Shown: piece by piece, positions 17,844 to 27,948 of the stretch
Numbering within the stretch: position 1 is the first letter of the stretch
How the letters are laid out: every line of letters starts with the position of its first letter
NCBI RefSeq assembly: GCF_001468005.1
Contig: NZ_LNYY01000001.1
Location: 1 to 64,000 of the forward strand
Length of the DNA stretch: 64,000 nucleotides
Reading direction: 5' to 3'
Origin: Legionella steelei
Lineage (GTDB): Bacteria > Pseudomonadota > Gammaproteobacteria > Legionellales > Legionellaceae
Notes under the pieces: model-generated
Told to the model about the DNA's origin: nothing
Seen by the model: the letters and a program-made list of their open reading frames with translations, nothing else
The model's database searches: none
Translations under genes and position numbers: made by a program

Positions 17844-19640
17844 TTATTTCTGCATCACATAACTGCCAGGAGCTAAAGGCAGCGCGTTATCGATGGCAGG
17901 CGGGGAAATCCGCTTGGGGGTATCTTGCCGCACCAGCCAATTATGTAAAGCGTGCCACCAGGAATCTTCTCGCTTTTCTGCTTTATTTAACCAGCGAGAA
18001 GGACTTAAATAAGCGTCACCCTTTTTGCGTTCATGAATACGATAATAACATCCGGGACGACCTGGTTCGCTGACAACCCCCGCATTATGCCCACCACTGG
18101 TCAAAACAAAAGTGGTATCGCTATTGGTCATCAGATGAATTTTATACACTGATTGCCAAGGCGCCACGTGGTCTTTTTCAGTACCTACCGCAAAAATTGG
18201 CAATTGAATGTTTTCAGCAGCAACCGGCTCGCCTTCCACAGTGAAGCGTCCTTCAGCAAAATCATTGTTTAAGAAAAGCTGTTCAAGGTATTCACTATGC
18301 ATTTTGTAAGGCATACGGGTGGCATCTGCGTTCCACGCGAGCAAATCAATGGTGCCGCGGCGCACCCCGTGCATGTAATCCTGAATCATTTTAGACCAAA
18401 TCAAATCATAGGCACGCAACATCTGAAAGGAGCCCGCCATTTGTTTGGTATCAAGATAGCCTTGCTCCCACATCATGTTCTTGAGAAAAGCAACTTCACT
18501 GTCGGTGACAAAAAGCATCAATTCTCCCGCTTCGGTGAAATCACCTTGCGCAGCAAGTAACGTGAGACTGTTAAGACGATTATCCCCATCGCGTACCATC
18601 GCCGCGGCTGTAATCATTGCCAATGTGCCACCTAAACAGTAGCCCATCAGATTAATTTTTGTTTGCGGCAACAAAGCAGAAACCGCATTCATGGCCGCCA
18701 TTGCCCCTTGTCGGTAATAATCATCCATCCCTAAATCACGATCGTCGCCATTGGGGTTACGCCATGAAATAATAAACACGGTGTGCCCCTGACCAACAAG
18801 CCATTTAACCAGTGAATTATTGGGGGATAAATCCAAAATATAATATTTCATAATCCATGCTGGAATTATTAACACCGGCTCTTTAAATACCGTTTTGGTT
18901 TGTGGCTCATATTGAATGAGTTCAATTAAATGATTCTGAAAGACCACACGTCCTGGAGTAATCGCTACACCCTTACCGGGTATAAACTCTTCCGCGCCCG
19001 CAGGTGGTGCACCGGTTAACCTATCGAGCATGTCCTGAATCGCTAGTTCAGTGCCATGAATCAAATTAAATCCATTGGAATGAATCGTTTCGTAGAACAA
19101 ATCAGGGTTAGTCCAGACAAAATTAGAAGGAGAACATGCATCAAGGAATTGGCGTGCCCAAAAAGAAACGGTGCGTTCAACCGACTTAGGTAATCCTGGA
19201 ACCTGGGTTGTGGCACGTCGCCACCAATCTTCAACTTGCAGAAATTGCTCAGCAAACAACCGCCAGGGCATGGCTTGCCAGCTTTCTTTATGAAAGCGAA
19301 CGTCTTTACCCCCTGCAGCACGGTCCACGCAGAGCACATTATTAATGCAATCATGCGAATGCAAAGCTGGATAAAGTGCTAACTCCAATAAGAGTCCCGG
19401 TGACTGTTCCAATTGCACTAGCCAAGAAAAGAAGGCAATCCTCAGAGCTGCTGGGCTCATGCCTGCTGTTGCCTTACCCAGATTTGCCTGAAAAAATTGA
19501 GTGAGAAAGCTAAAAAAATGAGCGAGTTCATCTGAATCGCTAACCGAGCAACACGGCATAGAGGCATTTGATGACGTCAGTTCCTTCTGGGAAGTTGGTG
19601 TCTCATCGTTGGAACAGCATTTTTTCCTTGGTTCATTCAT
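17844..19640 (-). CDS. phaC: Class I poly(3-hydroxybutyrate) synthase PhaC
   Basis: Polymerises (R)-3-hydroxybutyryl-CoA into PHB on granules. 598 aa, the class I length. An N-terminal PhaC_N domain is followed by an alpha/beta hydrolase fold with the nucleophile Cys335 in MGYCLGGTL, the Asp in VGTEKDHVAPW and the His in SGGHNAGVV. Conserved WRNPNGDDRDLGMDDY is present. The first 35 residues are Cys-rich (KKCCSND, MPCCSV), which is unusual. First gene of the phaC-pta-ackA-fabI-DUF2933-ICMT operon. No PhaR or phasin gene is adjacent. Confidence 0.94.
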   Translation of the reverse strand: MNEPRKKCCSNDETPTSQKELTSSNASMPCCSVSDSDELAHFFSFLTQFFQANLGKATAGMSPAALRIAFFSWLVQLEQSPGLLLELALYPALHSHDCINNVLCVDRAAGGKDVRFHKESWQAMPWRLFAEQFLQVEDWWRRATTQVPGLPKSVERTVSFWARQFLDACSPSNFVWTNPDLFYETIHSNGFNLIHGTELAIQDMLDRLTGAPPAGAEEFIPGKGVAITPGRVVFQNHLIELIQYEPQTKTVFKEPVLIIPAWIMKYYILDLSPNNSLVKWLVGQGHTVFIISWRNPNGDDRDLGMDDYYRQGAMAAMNAVSALLPQTKINLMGYCLGGTLAMITAAAMVRDGDNRLNSLTLLAAQGDFTEAGELMLFVTDSEVAFLKNMMWEQGYLDTKQMAGSFQMLRAYDLIWSKMIQDYMHGVRRGTIDLLAWNADATRMPYKMHSEYLEQLFLNNDFAEGRFTVEGEPVAAENIQLPIFAVGTEKDHVAPWQSVYKIHLMTNSDTTFVLTSGGHNAGVVSEPGRPGCYYRIHERKKGDAYLSPSRWLNKAEKREDSWWHALHNWLVRQDTPKRISPPAIDNALPLAPGSYVMQK

Positions 19641-19845
19641 GTCGTATATCCGTCCTTGGTATAATTATGAATCAGGATTGTAGCCTGGGTGACTCAATTG
19701 GTTCCAGCGATTCGCTTCTAATTTCTGCTCACTAAAACAAAAAAACGTTTTCGCAAATTCAATGAATCCATTAGAATCATAGCATAATCATGATGCAATA
19801 AATTCTTCTGGACCCTTCTCCTTAGTATTTATATTTAATTTATGT

Positions 19846-19889
19846 CGTAAATTTACGTAACGCAATATTGCGACTCGCAAATTTACGAG
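19846..19889. promoter_or_regulatory. Three palindromes at 15-bp spacing upstream of phaC
   Basis: CGTAAATTTACG (19846-19857), CGCAATATTGCG (19861-19872) and CTCGCAAATTTACGAG (19874-19889, one mismatched pair). Their centres are exactly 15 bp apart, and all fit CG-Y-AAWWTT-R-CG. This looks like an array of operator sites about 205 bp upstream of the phaC ATG. The rest of the 19641-20004 gap shows no gene. Confidence 0.6.
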
Positions 19890-20004
19890 TTATGACGAAT
19901 TAAAAAAATAAGGCTGTTGATTTGACTTAGAGCCTTTGTGATTGCCTCGATTTATTATCCAGTAATTAAAGTGGCGTAACGCTGAAGTTGTAATGATTTG
20001 TATT

Positions 20005-21117
20005 TTATGTGAACCTAAAAATCCCCTCTAAAGCAAAAGACTGTTGATTGTGACTTGTTGTAATATCGTTTTTATTCAGAAAAGAACTGACGTTAGAAAA
20101 ATCGCGTCGAGTTTCTGCACGAAACTCAAGATTTTTAATAGGAAAATAGCTCAATGTTACAGTGAGCTCATCCCAAGTTTGAGCGACTCCCGTGCGATAA
20201 CCATTCCTATCAGAAAAAATTTCTCCTCGTAAGGAGGTTCGCCATTTCTGATTCAATTGATAATTCAGATATCCAGCAATGCCTTGCCAGACTGCTTCTG
20301 CTATAGTGCCATTTGGAAGCGCGGCTTTCGTTTGTAGCGCACCATCATAGTTAATTACAAAACTTAACTGTTCCGTGATTGTGAGCGTGGCAATCAAATC
20401 AATCAGAGAGCGCTGCCCTGTAAGACCGCTTGATGTCCTTTCAGCAACACGCTGTTGACCCGAATAAGCATAAGCTGCTAAAGAAAACTGGGGGTTAAAC
20501 GTATATGAGGCGCCCAATTCAATGGTTTTCTGACGACTGGTATCACGAATATTGTCCCAACCATTATTGATACCGCCTACCAAGGTGAGTTGATTGTTTG
20601 GAATATAGGAAACTCTAAATCCCGTCACGGTAAAAGGTTCTGCATAACCCCAGAGAATAGAACGAGAAAAATTACTATCATTATAAGAAAAGATATTTTC
20701 AGCACCTGCTAATTCAATAAAACTTCCTCCCATGAAAGTCAAAGAACCGCTTGCATACTGCATATAAGCTTGTGGCATTGCAAAGGAACGAATATTCCAA
20801 CCATAGGGTGCAAAAATATTGGGATCACTTCCTGCTACAGGCGTCATTAAACCACCAAACCCTTGTTGCGGTTGATACGCCAAGGTAATACCCACTTGTT
20901 GGAGTGTTAATCCATTCGGGTTGATGTCAAAGACGCGATCATAGGTGCCACTAGCAAACTTATTGCTGTTTTGAAGATAATTATAGGATCCATCAGCATA
21001 ACCCGAGAATTTGAAGTCAGAAGGAGTTTTCGCTGTCGAAGGAGCGTGTTGCAGCTTGGCTAAGGCTATTCCGGGTACTAAAAAAATAAATAGGACTAAA
21101 GCCATTCGCTGATGCAT
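20005..21117 (-). CDS. Porin-like outer-membrane protein
   Basis: 370 aa with signal peptide (MALVLFIFLVPGIALA), then a beta-rich sequence with alternating aromatic residues, PQAYMQYASGSLTFMGGSF near the middle, and a C-terminal Phe-Arg-Phe-Thr end. It resembles the putative beta-barrel porin-2 group rather than general porins. It lies between the CusABC operon and phaC, 66 nt after cusA on the same strand, so it may be co-expressed with the pump. Substrate unknown. Confidence 0.7.
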   Translation of the reverse strand: MHQRMALVLFIFLVPGIALAKLQHAPSTAKTPSDFKFSGYADGSYNYLQNSNKFASGTYDRVFDINPNGLTLQQVGITLAYQPQQGFGGLMTPVAGSDPNIFAPYGWNIRSFAMPQAYMQYASGSLTFMGGSFIELAGAENIFSYNDSNFSRSILWGYAEPFTVTGFRVSYIPNNQLTLVGGINNGWDNIRDTSRQKTIELGASYTFNPQFSLAAYAYSGQQRVAERTSSGLTGQRSLIDLIATLTITEQLSFVINYDGALQTKAALPNGTIAEAVWQGIAGYLNYQLNQKWRTSLRGEIFSDRNGYRTGVAQTWDELTVTLSYFPIKNLEFRAETRRDFSNVSSFLNKNDITTSHNQQSFALEGIFRFT

Positions 21118-21182
21118 AGTGAATCATCCTAGTTATGAAACACCAGGACCATTTGTTGGGAAGTGTTCTGGATATTCATCAT

Positions 21183-24100
21183 TTACTCACCGGACTCCTT
21201 TATTTCAGTTATTTTTGATTCTTGCCATATTAAAAAAACAGCCGGAATCACAATAAGTGTGAGTAGGGTTGCGGTAATCATGCCACCGACCATGGGTGCA
21301 GCAATACGACGCATGACTTCAGAACCTGTGCCACCACCAATCATGATCGGCAATAAACCACCAATAATTGCAAGTACCGTCATCATCTTAGGCCTTAGAC
21401 GAAGCAGTGCCCCTTCAATCACGGCACTGCGCACATTGGCTTTGGTGAGCGCACGTCCCTCTTGCTGGGCCAGTTGTTGCTGCTTTAGGAGTGCTTGGTC
21501 AAGATAAATAAGCATAATGACCCCTGTTTCAGCAGAAACACCGGCCAAAGCAATAAATCCCACGCCAACCGCAATCGATAGATAATATCCGAGTAAATAA
21601 ATAAACCATACTCCACCCACGAGCGCTAAAGGTAAGGTGCCAAGAATTATGAATACTTCCGAAAAGCGACCAAAATTTAAGTAAAGTAAGACAATAATGA
21701 TAAGCAGAGTCAGCGGGATAACAATCATAAGCCGTGCTTCAGCACGTTCCATATACTGGTATTGCCCTGACCATAATAAAGAATACCCAGGAGGCAATGA
21801 GATGTTCTGTTTCACTGCCTGTTGGGCTGCTTTCGTGTATGAGCCGAGATCGCGTCCTGCGATATCGACATAAACCCAACCTGCGGGACGCGTATTCTCC
21901 GTTTTAATCATATCCGGGCCATCGGTCACCGATAAAGTTGCAACGGCCTCTAAAGGAATATGGGCACCAGTGGGAGTCACAATAGGTAATTGGCGCAATT
22001 GCGCCACTGAATCACGCACAAACTGGGGATAACGCAAATTCACTGGATAGCGCTCAAGTCCTTCAACGGTCTGCGTGATGTTCATGCCGCCCACCGCATT
22101 TTCAATCATCTCTTGCACATCGCGGATGTTTAAGGCATAACGAGAGGCTTTGAGTCGGTCAATGTCCACATTCACGTAGCGAGCACTCACTACTCGTTCT
22201 GCAAACACCGATGCAGTACCCGGCAAAGGCTTTAGTACTTGTTCAATTTTCTCTCCTATCTCTTGAATGACTTTTAAATCGGGACCAATAATTTTAATTC
22301 CCAAAGGCGTTTTAATGCCGGTCGCTAACATATCAATCCGATTACGAATGGGCATGACCCAAACATTGGTCACACCGGGTATTTGCACATGTCTATCCAA
22401 CTCGTCTCTAATTTTTTCAAAAGTCATTCCAGGCCGCCATTCACTTTGTGGTTTAAATTGAATGGTGGTCTCAATCATCGACATGGATGCCGGATCGGTT
22501 GCTGTTTCTGCATGCCCAATTTTCCCAAACGCTGATTTGACTTCGGGAACGGTAAGAATTAATTTATCGATCTGCTGGATTAATTGCTGCGCTTTACCCA
22601 CTGCAATCGCTGGGAACGTCGTTGGCATATACAGCAAATCACCTTCATTTAAAGGCGGCATAAATTCAGAGCCTAAGCGGGTGACTGGCCAAAAGCCAAT
22701 GAGTACAAGGACAAAGGCAATCGCTAAAATCGTCTTGGGCGCTTTAAGCACCGCATGAATAACCGGTTGATAAACCGCTTGCAAGGCACGATTTAAGGGA
22801 TTTTCTGTTTCCGGTCGAATACGACCGCGAATCAGATAGCCCATCAGCACAGGAACTAAAGTAATCGACAAGGCTGCCGCACAGGCCATAGCATAGGTTT
22901 TGGTAAAGGCTAAGGGTGAAAAGAGACGACCTTCTTCGGCTTGTAACGTAAATATAGGCAGAAAACTAAACATGATAATCAGCAAAGAAAAAAAGAGCGA
23001 GGGCCCAACTTGCAAGGTGGCTTCTTGAATAATTTGCCAACGATTTTCTTTGGTCACTACAGTCTGCTCAAAATGCTTATGCACATTTTCAATCATAACA
23101 ATGGCAGCATCGACCATCACCCCAATAGCAATAGCAATGCCCCCTAAAGACATGATGTTTGCCGTAATGCCTTGCCAATACATAATAATAAAGGAAGCCA
23201 AGATACCGATTGGCAAGGTAATCACAATGACTAAAGCAGAACGCAAATGAAATAAAAAAGCAAAACAAATCAAGGATACTAAGACGAATTCCTCAATCAA
23301 TTTATCATTCAGGGTATTCACTGCGCGTTGAATCAGGCTTGAGCGATCATAGGTTTCAACAATGCTCACACCCGGTGGCAGACTGTCTTTTAACTCCGCC
23401 AATTTTGCCTTAACATTTTGTATGGTTTTCATGGCATTTTCACCAAAACGCATGATGATGACGCCACCCACCACTTCGCCTTTGCCATTGAGCTCTGCGA
23501 TACCGCGACGATTTTCAGGACCCAGCCGCATGCTTGCCACATCGGATAAGAGGATGGGCGTTCCTTGCTTCGAAACACCTAAGGGAATGTTTTCAAAATC
23601 AGTAGTTTTTTTGAGATAGCCGCGAGCACGTATCATATAATCGGCTTCACCCATTTCAATGGTTGAGCCTCCTGCCTCTTGGTTGGCATCTCGAATGGCT
23701 GCAATCACTTGGGATAGGGTTAAATCAAAAGCACGTAATTTGCTGGGATCAAGAATCACTTCATAACGGCGCACCATCCCGCCAATCCGTGCCACTTCAG
23801 AGACGCCTGGTACTTTCTGTAACTGAAACTTTAAATACCAATCTTGCAGAGTTGTTAACTGGGATAAATCATGCTGGCCTGTCGTATCCACCAAGGCGTA
23901 TTCATAAACCCACCCCACCCCTGTTGCATCGGGTCCTAATGCGGTACTTGCATTCGGTGGTAACCGATTGGCAACCTGGCTTAAGTACTCAAGGACTCGG
24001 GAACGCGCCCAATACAGATCGGTTCCGTCTTTGAAAATCAAATAAATATACGAATCATCAAAGGCAGACTGGCCTCGCACCGTCACCGCCCCAGGGACTG

Positions 24101-24323
24101 CAATCATCTTGGTGGTCAAAGGATAGGTGACTTGGTCTTCAACAATTTGCGGGGCTTGGCCAGGATAGGTTGATTTAATAATCACTTGCACATCCGATAA
24201 ATCAGGAATGGCATCCAGCGGTGTTTGTTTCAGAATATAAAGGCCTGAAAGAATTAATAAAAGGGTTGCCAGCAGGATAAAAGGCCGATTCTGGATGGAC
24301 CAGCGAATAATAGCCGCAATCAT
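21183..24323 (-). CDS. cusA: CusA-type heavy-metal RND efflux pump (Cu/Ag)
   Basis: Inner-membrane proton-driven pump that moves metal from periplasm through the CusB/CusC channel. 1046 aa with the usual 12 helices and two large periplasmic loops. The TM4 motif AIGVMVDAAIVMIENVHKH matches the monovalent-metal (Cu+/Ag+) class of heavy-metal RND pumps; the other pump in this window has a different motif. The periplasmic cleft is Met-rich (for example PASMSMIETTI), as needed for a Met relay. It follows cusB by 24 nt. Confidence 0.92.
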   Translation of the reverse strand: MIAAIIRWSIQNRPFILLATLLLILSGLYILKQTPLDAIPDLSDVQVIIKSTYPGQAPQIVEDQVTYPLTTKMIAVPGAVTVRGQSAFDDSYIYLIFKDGTDLYWARSRVLEYLSQVANRLPPNASTALGPDATGVGWVYEYALVDTTGQHDLSQLTTLQDWYLKFQLQKVPGVSEVARIGGMVRRYEVILDPSKLRAFDLTLSQVIAAIRDANQEAGGSTIEMGEADYMIRARGYLKKTTDFENIPLGVSKQGTPILLSDVASMRLGPENRRGIAELNGKGEVVGGVIIMRFGENAMKTIQNVKAKLAELKDSLPPGVSIVETYDRSSLIQRAVNTLNDKLIEEFVLVSLICFAFLFHLRSALVIVITLPIGILASFIIMYWQGITANIMSLGGIAIAIGVMVDAAIVMIENVHKHFEQTVVTKENRWQIIQEATLQVGPSLFFSLLIIMFSFLPIFTLQAEEGRLFSPLAFTKTYAMACAAALSITLVPVLMGYLIRGRIRPETENPLNRALQAVYQPVIHAVLKAPKTILAIAFVLVLIGFWPVTRLGSEFMPPLNEGDLLYMPTTFPAIAVGKAQQLIQQIDKLILTVPEVKSAFGKIGHAETATDPASMSMIETTIQFKPQSEWRPGMTFEKIRDELDRHVQIPGVTNVWVMPIRNRIDMLATGIKTPLGIKIIGPDLKVIQEIGEKIEQVLKPLPGTASVFAERVVSARYVNVDIDRLKASRYALNIRDVQEMIENAVGGMNITQTVEGLERYPVNLRYPQFVRDSVAQLRQLPIVTPTGAHIPLEAVATLSVTDGPDMIKTENTRPAGWVYVDIAGRDLGSYTKAAQQAVKQNISLPPGYSLLWSGQYQYMERAEARLMIVIPLTLLIIIVLLYLNFGRFSEVFIILGTLPLALVGGVWFIYLLGYYLSIAVGVGFIALAGVSAETGVIMLIYLDQALLKQQQLAQQEGRALTKANVRSAVIEGALLRLRPKMMTVLAIIGGLLPIMIGGGTGSEVMRRIAAPMVGGMITATLLTLIVIPAVFLIWQESKITEIKESGE

Positions 24324-24347
24324 GGACGATGACTCCCTGCATGGATT

Positions 24348-25592
24348 TTAATGTGCATTCATTTTCCCTTTTTTGCTTTGCTTGTCATTCATGCGCTGTA
24401 AACTTGCTTTTAAACTGGCCTCCGAATCAATCAAAAACTCTCCTGAGCTAACCACGCAGTCTCCTTTTTTTAATCCCGATAAAATCTCTATTCGGTCACC
24501 TGATTCAATGCCGGTGACTACGGGTTGAACTTGGAAGCGACCTTCACTCAAAGCAACAATCACATGAGCCCCCTCACCCGTTTGAATGATGGCCTCTTTG
24601 GGAATGCTCAACACCTGTTCCAAGGGTGTCAGGGACAAGGTAACCAGGGCATACATGTTGGGTTTTAAGTGATTATCCGGATTATCAAAGCGTAAGCGCA
24701 CTTTAAGGGTACGTGTTTTCAGATTGAGCTGAGGGTAAACGTAGTCAATCCTACCCTTCCAAGCTTTGCCAGGAAAAGCAGGGAATTGCGCTTCGGCCAA
24801 TTGCCCTACTTTAAGCCATGAGGCTTGTTGCTCAAACACCTCCACAATAATCCAGATGGTTGATAAATCAATAATACTCATCATTTTCATTTCAGGCGTT
24901 ATCCGCATGCCTTCGCGAACATTTAAGGTAGCCACAATGCCATTTTGCGGGCTATAGATATCCACAAGCTGACTTGCTTTGCGCGTTTTTTTTAACTGTT
25001 GAATTTGTGTTTCGGCCATGCCAAGGGAAATTAATTTTTGCTGCGAGGCATCAATCAGGGTCGACTCCTTGGTTTCCAGCGCAATTAAATATTCTTCTTC
25101 GGCATTGACCAGGGTTCGTGAATAAAGCTGCATGAGTAATTGGCCTTGGGTCACAGGAGCTTCGGTTGTTTTGACGACAAGGTTTCGAATCCAACCATCC
25201 ACATAAGCATTAATGTTACTAATGAGATTTTCGTTCGAGGTCACATAACCCACGGTGTCGATTTTTCGGGCAAGCGTTCCTTTTCTGACAGGTGCGGTGC
25301 GTACCCCAAGATTATCCACAATCTCAGGGGCTATGCGTACGGTTATTTTGCCATTGGTTGTCGCCCCTTCATTATCGGAATAAACGGGGACCAGTTTCAT
25401 CCCCATGGAAGAGAGGCCTGGTTTATTGTAGCGAATCATGGGATTCATGGGATCAATCCAATATACTGGCTTTCCCTTTTCATTGGTTGCGCTTTCTTGG
25501 CCAGCAGATTTTTCAGTAGAGAAAACACATTTTTTTACTAAAAAAATGACTGCCAGTAACACAATAAGGAGTGCGACTATTTTCAGCTTCAT
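24348..25592 (-). CDS. cusB: CusB-type periplasmic adaptor
   Basis: Membrane-fusion protein of 414 aa. One N-terminal membrane anchor (ALLIVLLAVIFLVKKC) is followed by a heavy-metal-binding segment YWIDPMNPMIRYNKPGLSSM whose Met residues bind Cu+/Ag+. Then come barrel-sandwich and helical hairpin domains (VDGWIRNLVVKT, SPQNGIVATLNVREG). It links CusA to CusC and hands metal over. It overlaps cusC by 4 nt. Confidence 0.9.
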   Translation of the reverse strand: MKLKIVALLIVLLAVIFLVKKCVFSTEKSAGQESATNEKGKPVYWIDPMNPMIRYNKPGLSSMGMKLVPVYSDNEGATTNGKITVRIAPEIVDNLGVRTAPVRKGTLARKIDTVGYVTSNENLISNINAYVDGWIRNLVVKTTEAPVTQGQLLMQLYSRTLVNAEEEYLIALETKESTLIDASQQKLISLGMAETQIQQLKKTRKASQLVDIYSPQNGIVATLNVREGMRITPEMKMMSIIDLSTIWIIVEVFEQQASWLKVGQLAEAQFPAFPGKAWKGRIDYVYPQLNLKTRTLKVRLRFDNPDNHLKPNMYALVTLSLTPLEQVLSIPKEAIIQTGEGAHVIVALSEGRFQVQPVVTGIESGDRIEILSGLKKGDCVVSSGEFLIDSEASLKASLQRMNDKQSKKGKMNAH

Positions 25593-26887
25593 CCTGTTTT
25601 TCCTTCTAGGTAAAGTAGTGTTACCCGTGTTTTAAGCTGCTCAATTTCAACATTTAATTGCTCCAACTGGATATTGAGCTCTCCGCTGTAGGCACGCAAC
25701 ACCGTATTCATGTCCGTTGTGGCACTTTGGTACGCCAGCAAGGCTGCTTTGGCATTTTGCTTGGCTTCTGGCATCAGCTTCTGCGTAAATACTGCATCGC
25801 GTCGTACGAGCTGCTCCCAGGCAGCATATGAACTGATGAGCATTTCAATTAAATCGCGAAAGTGGGCATTTCTGTCCAAAAATGCAGATTCTAAATGAAG
25901 AAATTGTTCCCTTAGACGTGGTGTTTGGCGATGCTTGGGAAAAATGGGTAAATCAACGGTAACTTGCGCGGTCAACATGTTGGAACGGGGCGTCCCATCG
26001 GGCATGCGGCCTTGTCTGACGCCATAATTGACATCAAAAACCACTCCGGGTTTAAATTGCTCTTTTGCTAAAGCCACTGCTTCGCGATTAGCCTGAATGG
26101 AACCCAAATCCGCTTTTAATAAAGGATGACTTTTTATGTTAGTTTTCAATGTACTTAATGATGAGAGGTGGGGTAACTTAGGTAACTTAGCGGCCAGCGG
26201 ACGTCTTGCCTCTTCTTGCCCTATCCAACGTCCGAGTTTTGCACGCACTTGTTCTATTTGCTGGGTGATTTGAACTTGTTGTTCGTCTAATTGGGATAGT
26301 TCTACTTCCACCTGCAGTACGTCCGATTGGGTAGCTATAGCTTGCGCATATTGCGATTTGGCGACTTTAAGTAAATACACAAACAAACGACGATTCGCCT
26401 GAACAATATGGGCTGCTTGCTGCCAATAGTACAATTCAAGCCAGGCCTCATGTGCTGTACGGGCTAGAGCCAGCTTTTGTTCTTGAAATCGCGCGCGATA
26501 GACCCCCGCCTCTGCTTTAGTCCTTCGAGACTTGATAGCTAAAGAATGTCCTGGCGGAAGACGTTGCTCTAGTCCACCCATGATCATCGTCATTTCATCT
26601 TGTGTAAAGCTGAAGTTGTTGGTAGGCACGTTAATAGTCCCTGCCATCAACTTCGGATCGGGTAATTGACGGTCCGCGATGGCTTTCTGATCTAAAGCTT
26701 CCGCCTCAGTACACAAACGTTTCAGTTCAGGAGAAAATAAAATGGCAAGCCGGCCTGCTTCGGAAAAAGAAAGGGGCGTTGATAGAGTAGTGGCGTACGT
26801 ATTTAAATAAAATACAGAAAAAAGGACTACGGTGATGCCACCTAGCCTTTTCTTCAATGTAATGATTGATTGAACACATAACCCCAT
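25589..26887 (-). CDS. cusC: CusC-type outer-membrane efflux channel
   Basis: TolC-family channel of the pump. Long coiled-coil segments (EVELSQLDEQQVQITQQIEQ) alternate with beta strands, and a duplicated outer-membrane-factor domain is visible (about residues 50-250 and 260-430). The reading can be extended to a TTG at 26950. The ATG at 26887 puts the hydrophobic leader GGITVVLFSVFYLNTYA closer to the end, but no strong ribosome site is seen for either. First gene of cusCBA. Confidence 0.85.
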   Translation of the reverse strand: MGLCVQSIITLKKRLGGITVVLFSVFYLNTYATTLSTPLSFSEAGRLAILFSPELKRLCTEAEALDQKAIADRQLPDPKLMAGTINVPTNNFSFTQDEMTMIMGGLEQRLPPGHSLAIKSRRTKAEAGVYRARFQEQKLALARTAHEAWLELYYWQQAAHIVQANRRLFVYLLKVAKSQYAQAIATQSDVLQVEVELSQLDEQQVQITQQIEQVRAKLGRWIGQEEARRPLAAKLPKLPHLSSLSTLKTNIKSHPLLKADLGSIQANREAVALAKEQFKPGVVFDVNYGVRQGRMPDGTPRSNMLTAQVTVDLPIFPKHRQTPRLREQFLHLESAFLDRNAHFRDLIEMLISSYAAWEQLVRRDAVFTQKLMPEAKQNAKAALLAYQSATTDMNTVLRAYSGELNIQLEQLNVEIEQLKTRVTLLYLEGKTG

Positions 26888-27050
26888 GAAGCAAATATCC
26901 CTATCACTTATGAACCACTTTAGTGTCGCTTGAGTTACCCGAATTTCCAAATTGGGATGGTGTTTTTATGGCGTGTCCACAAGCAGCCTAAAACATTTAA
27001 ATGTCCGTTTGAGTATATCATTGTAAAGCAAGGTACGTAAAATGGATTGT

Positions 27051-27914
27051 TTATTTAGTGCCAATAAGCGCTTCCGCACTCAACATAATAATCTGAATTT
27101 CTTCCGTAATTTCTTCTTGACGCAGCAAATTAAGATATTCTTTTAATGAGTTCTTTTTACTTTCTAAACGATCTAACGAGCTATTCAAATGAAAGAGCCT
27201 TTGATGATTTTCTGCAAAAAACGATTGATAAAAAACCGAATAACACATAGCAAATAAGTAATGATCCACAAATTCAGCTAAAAATTGCTCATGGGCTAAA
27301 TTGAGCAGAGGAGGAATAGAACCATGATTTGCATCGTTGGCGCAAAATTCTTTAAAAGGTTGCATTGTCTTGGCTTGAATTTGATTGTGTTCTTCCTCAT
27401 TGAACAGAATGTCCCACTGCCAGGAATGCAAGGCGATATGTCTTTGGGAGGACACTTTCTCTAAAGTTTGTAACAAGTTTAAAATCACGGCTGGAATTTC
27501 TTCAATGGCATTAGGCCCATCGATTGTGGCCATGACTCGAGCATCATCCGCCATTTTTAAGGCAAGTTTACGCCCGACCACAATGAGTGCCGGGTTAAAT
27601 TCAGCATCGCGCTCTTTTAAAGTATCTAATTGATGCATCACATTATCATTAAAACTGCCGCAAAAACCTCTTTCTGAGCCGATGAGAATATAAATCGCAG
27701 GATGAGCTTCTTGTTGATTCGTGGGAAAAATAGGATAAAAGCTTAAAAAATCACGGCTTACTTCACGAAGTGTTTGCATGACTTGTTCCTGCATGGCAAG
27801 AAACTTAGTGATTTTATTCATTTCAATGAAACATAGATTTTTCATGGCGGTCATGATGTCACCAATTTCTTCTAAGGTATGAAGGTGCTCTTTTAGTTTA
27901 GTTCGTTTCGTCAT
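27051..27914 (-). CDS. atpG: N-ATPase gamma subunit
   Basis: 287-aa central-shaft subunit. N-terminal and C-terminal long helices are visible (LKEHLHTLEEIGDIMTAMKN; the end region LLRQEEITEEIQIIMLSAEA), with IGSERGFCGSFNDNV in the Rossmann-like middle. It is divergent from housekeeping AtpG, as in other N-type ATPases. Last gene of the operon, 34 nt after atpA. Confidence 0.88.
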   Translation of the reverse strand: MTKRTKLKEHLHTLEEIGDIMTAMKNLCFIEMNKITKFLAMQEQVMQTLREVSRDFLSFYPIFPTNQQEAHPAIYILIGSERGFCGSFNDNVMHQLDTLKERDAEFNPALIVVGRKLALKMADDARVMATIDGPNAIEEIPAVILNLLQTLEKVSSQRHIALHSWQWDILFNEEEHNQIQAKTMQPFKEFCANDANHGSIPPLLNLAHEQFLAEFVDHYLFAMCYSVFYQSFFAENHQRLFHLNSSLDRLESKKNSLKEYLNLLRQEEITEEIQIIMLSAEALIGTK

Positions 27915-27948
27915 AAAATCTTCCGTGAGTTAAAGGACAGGTTATGCC

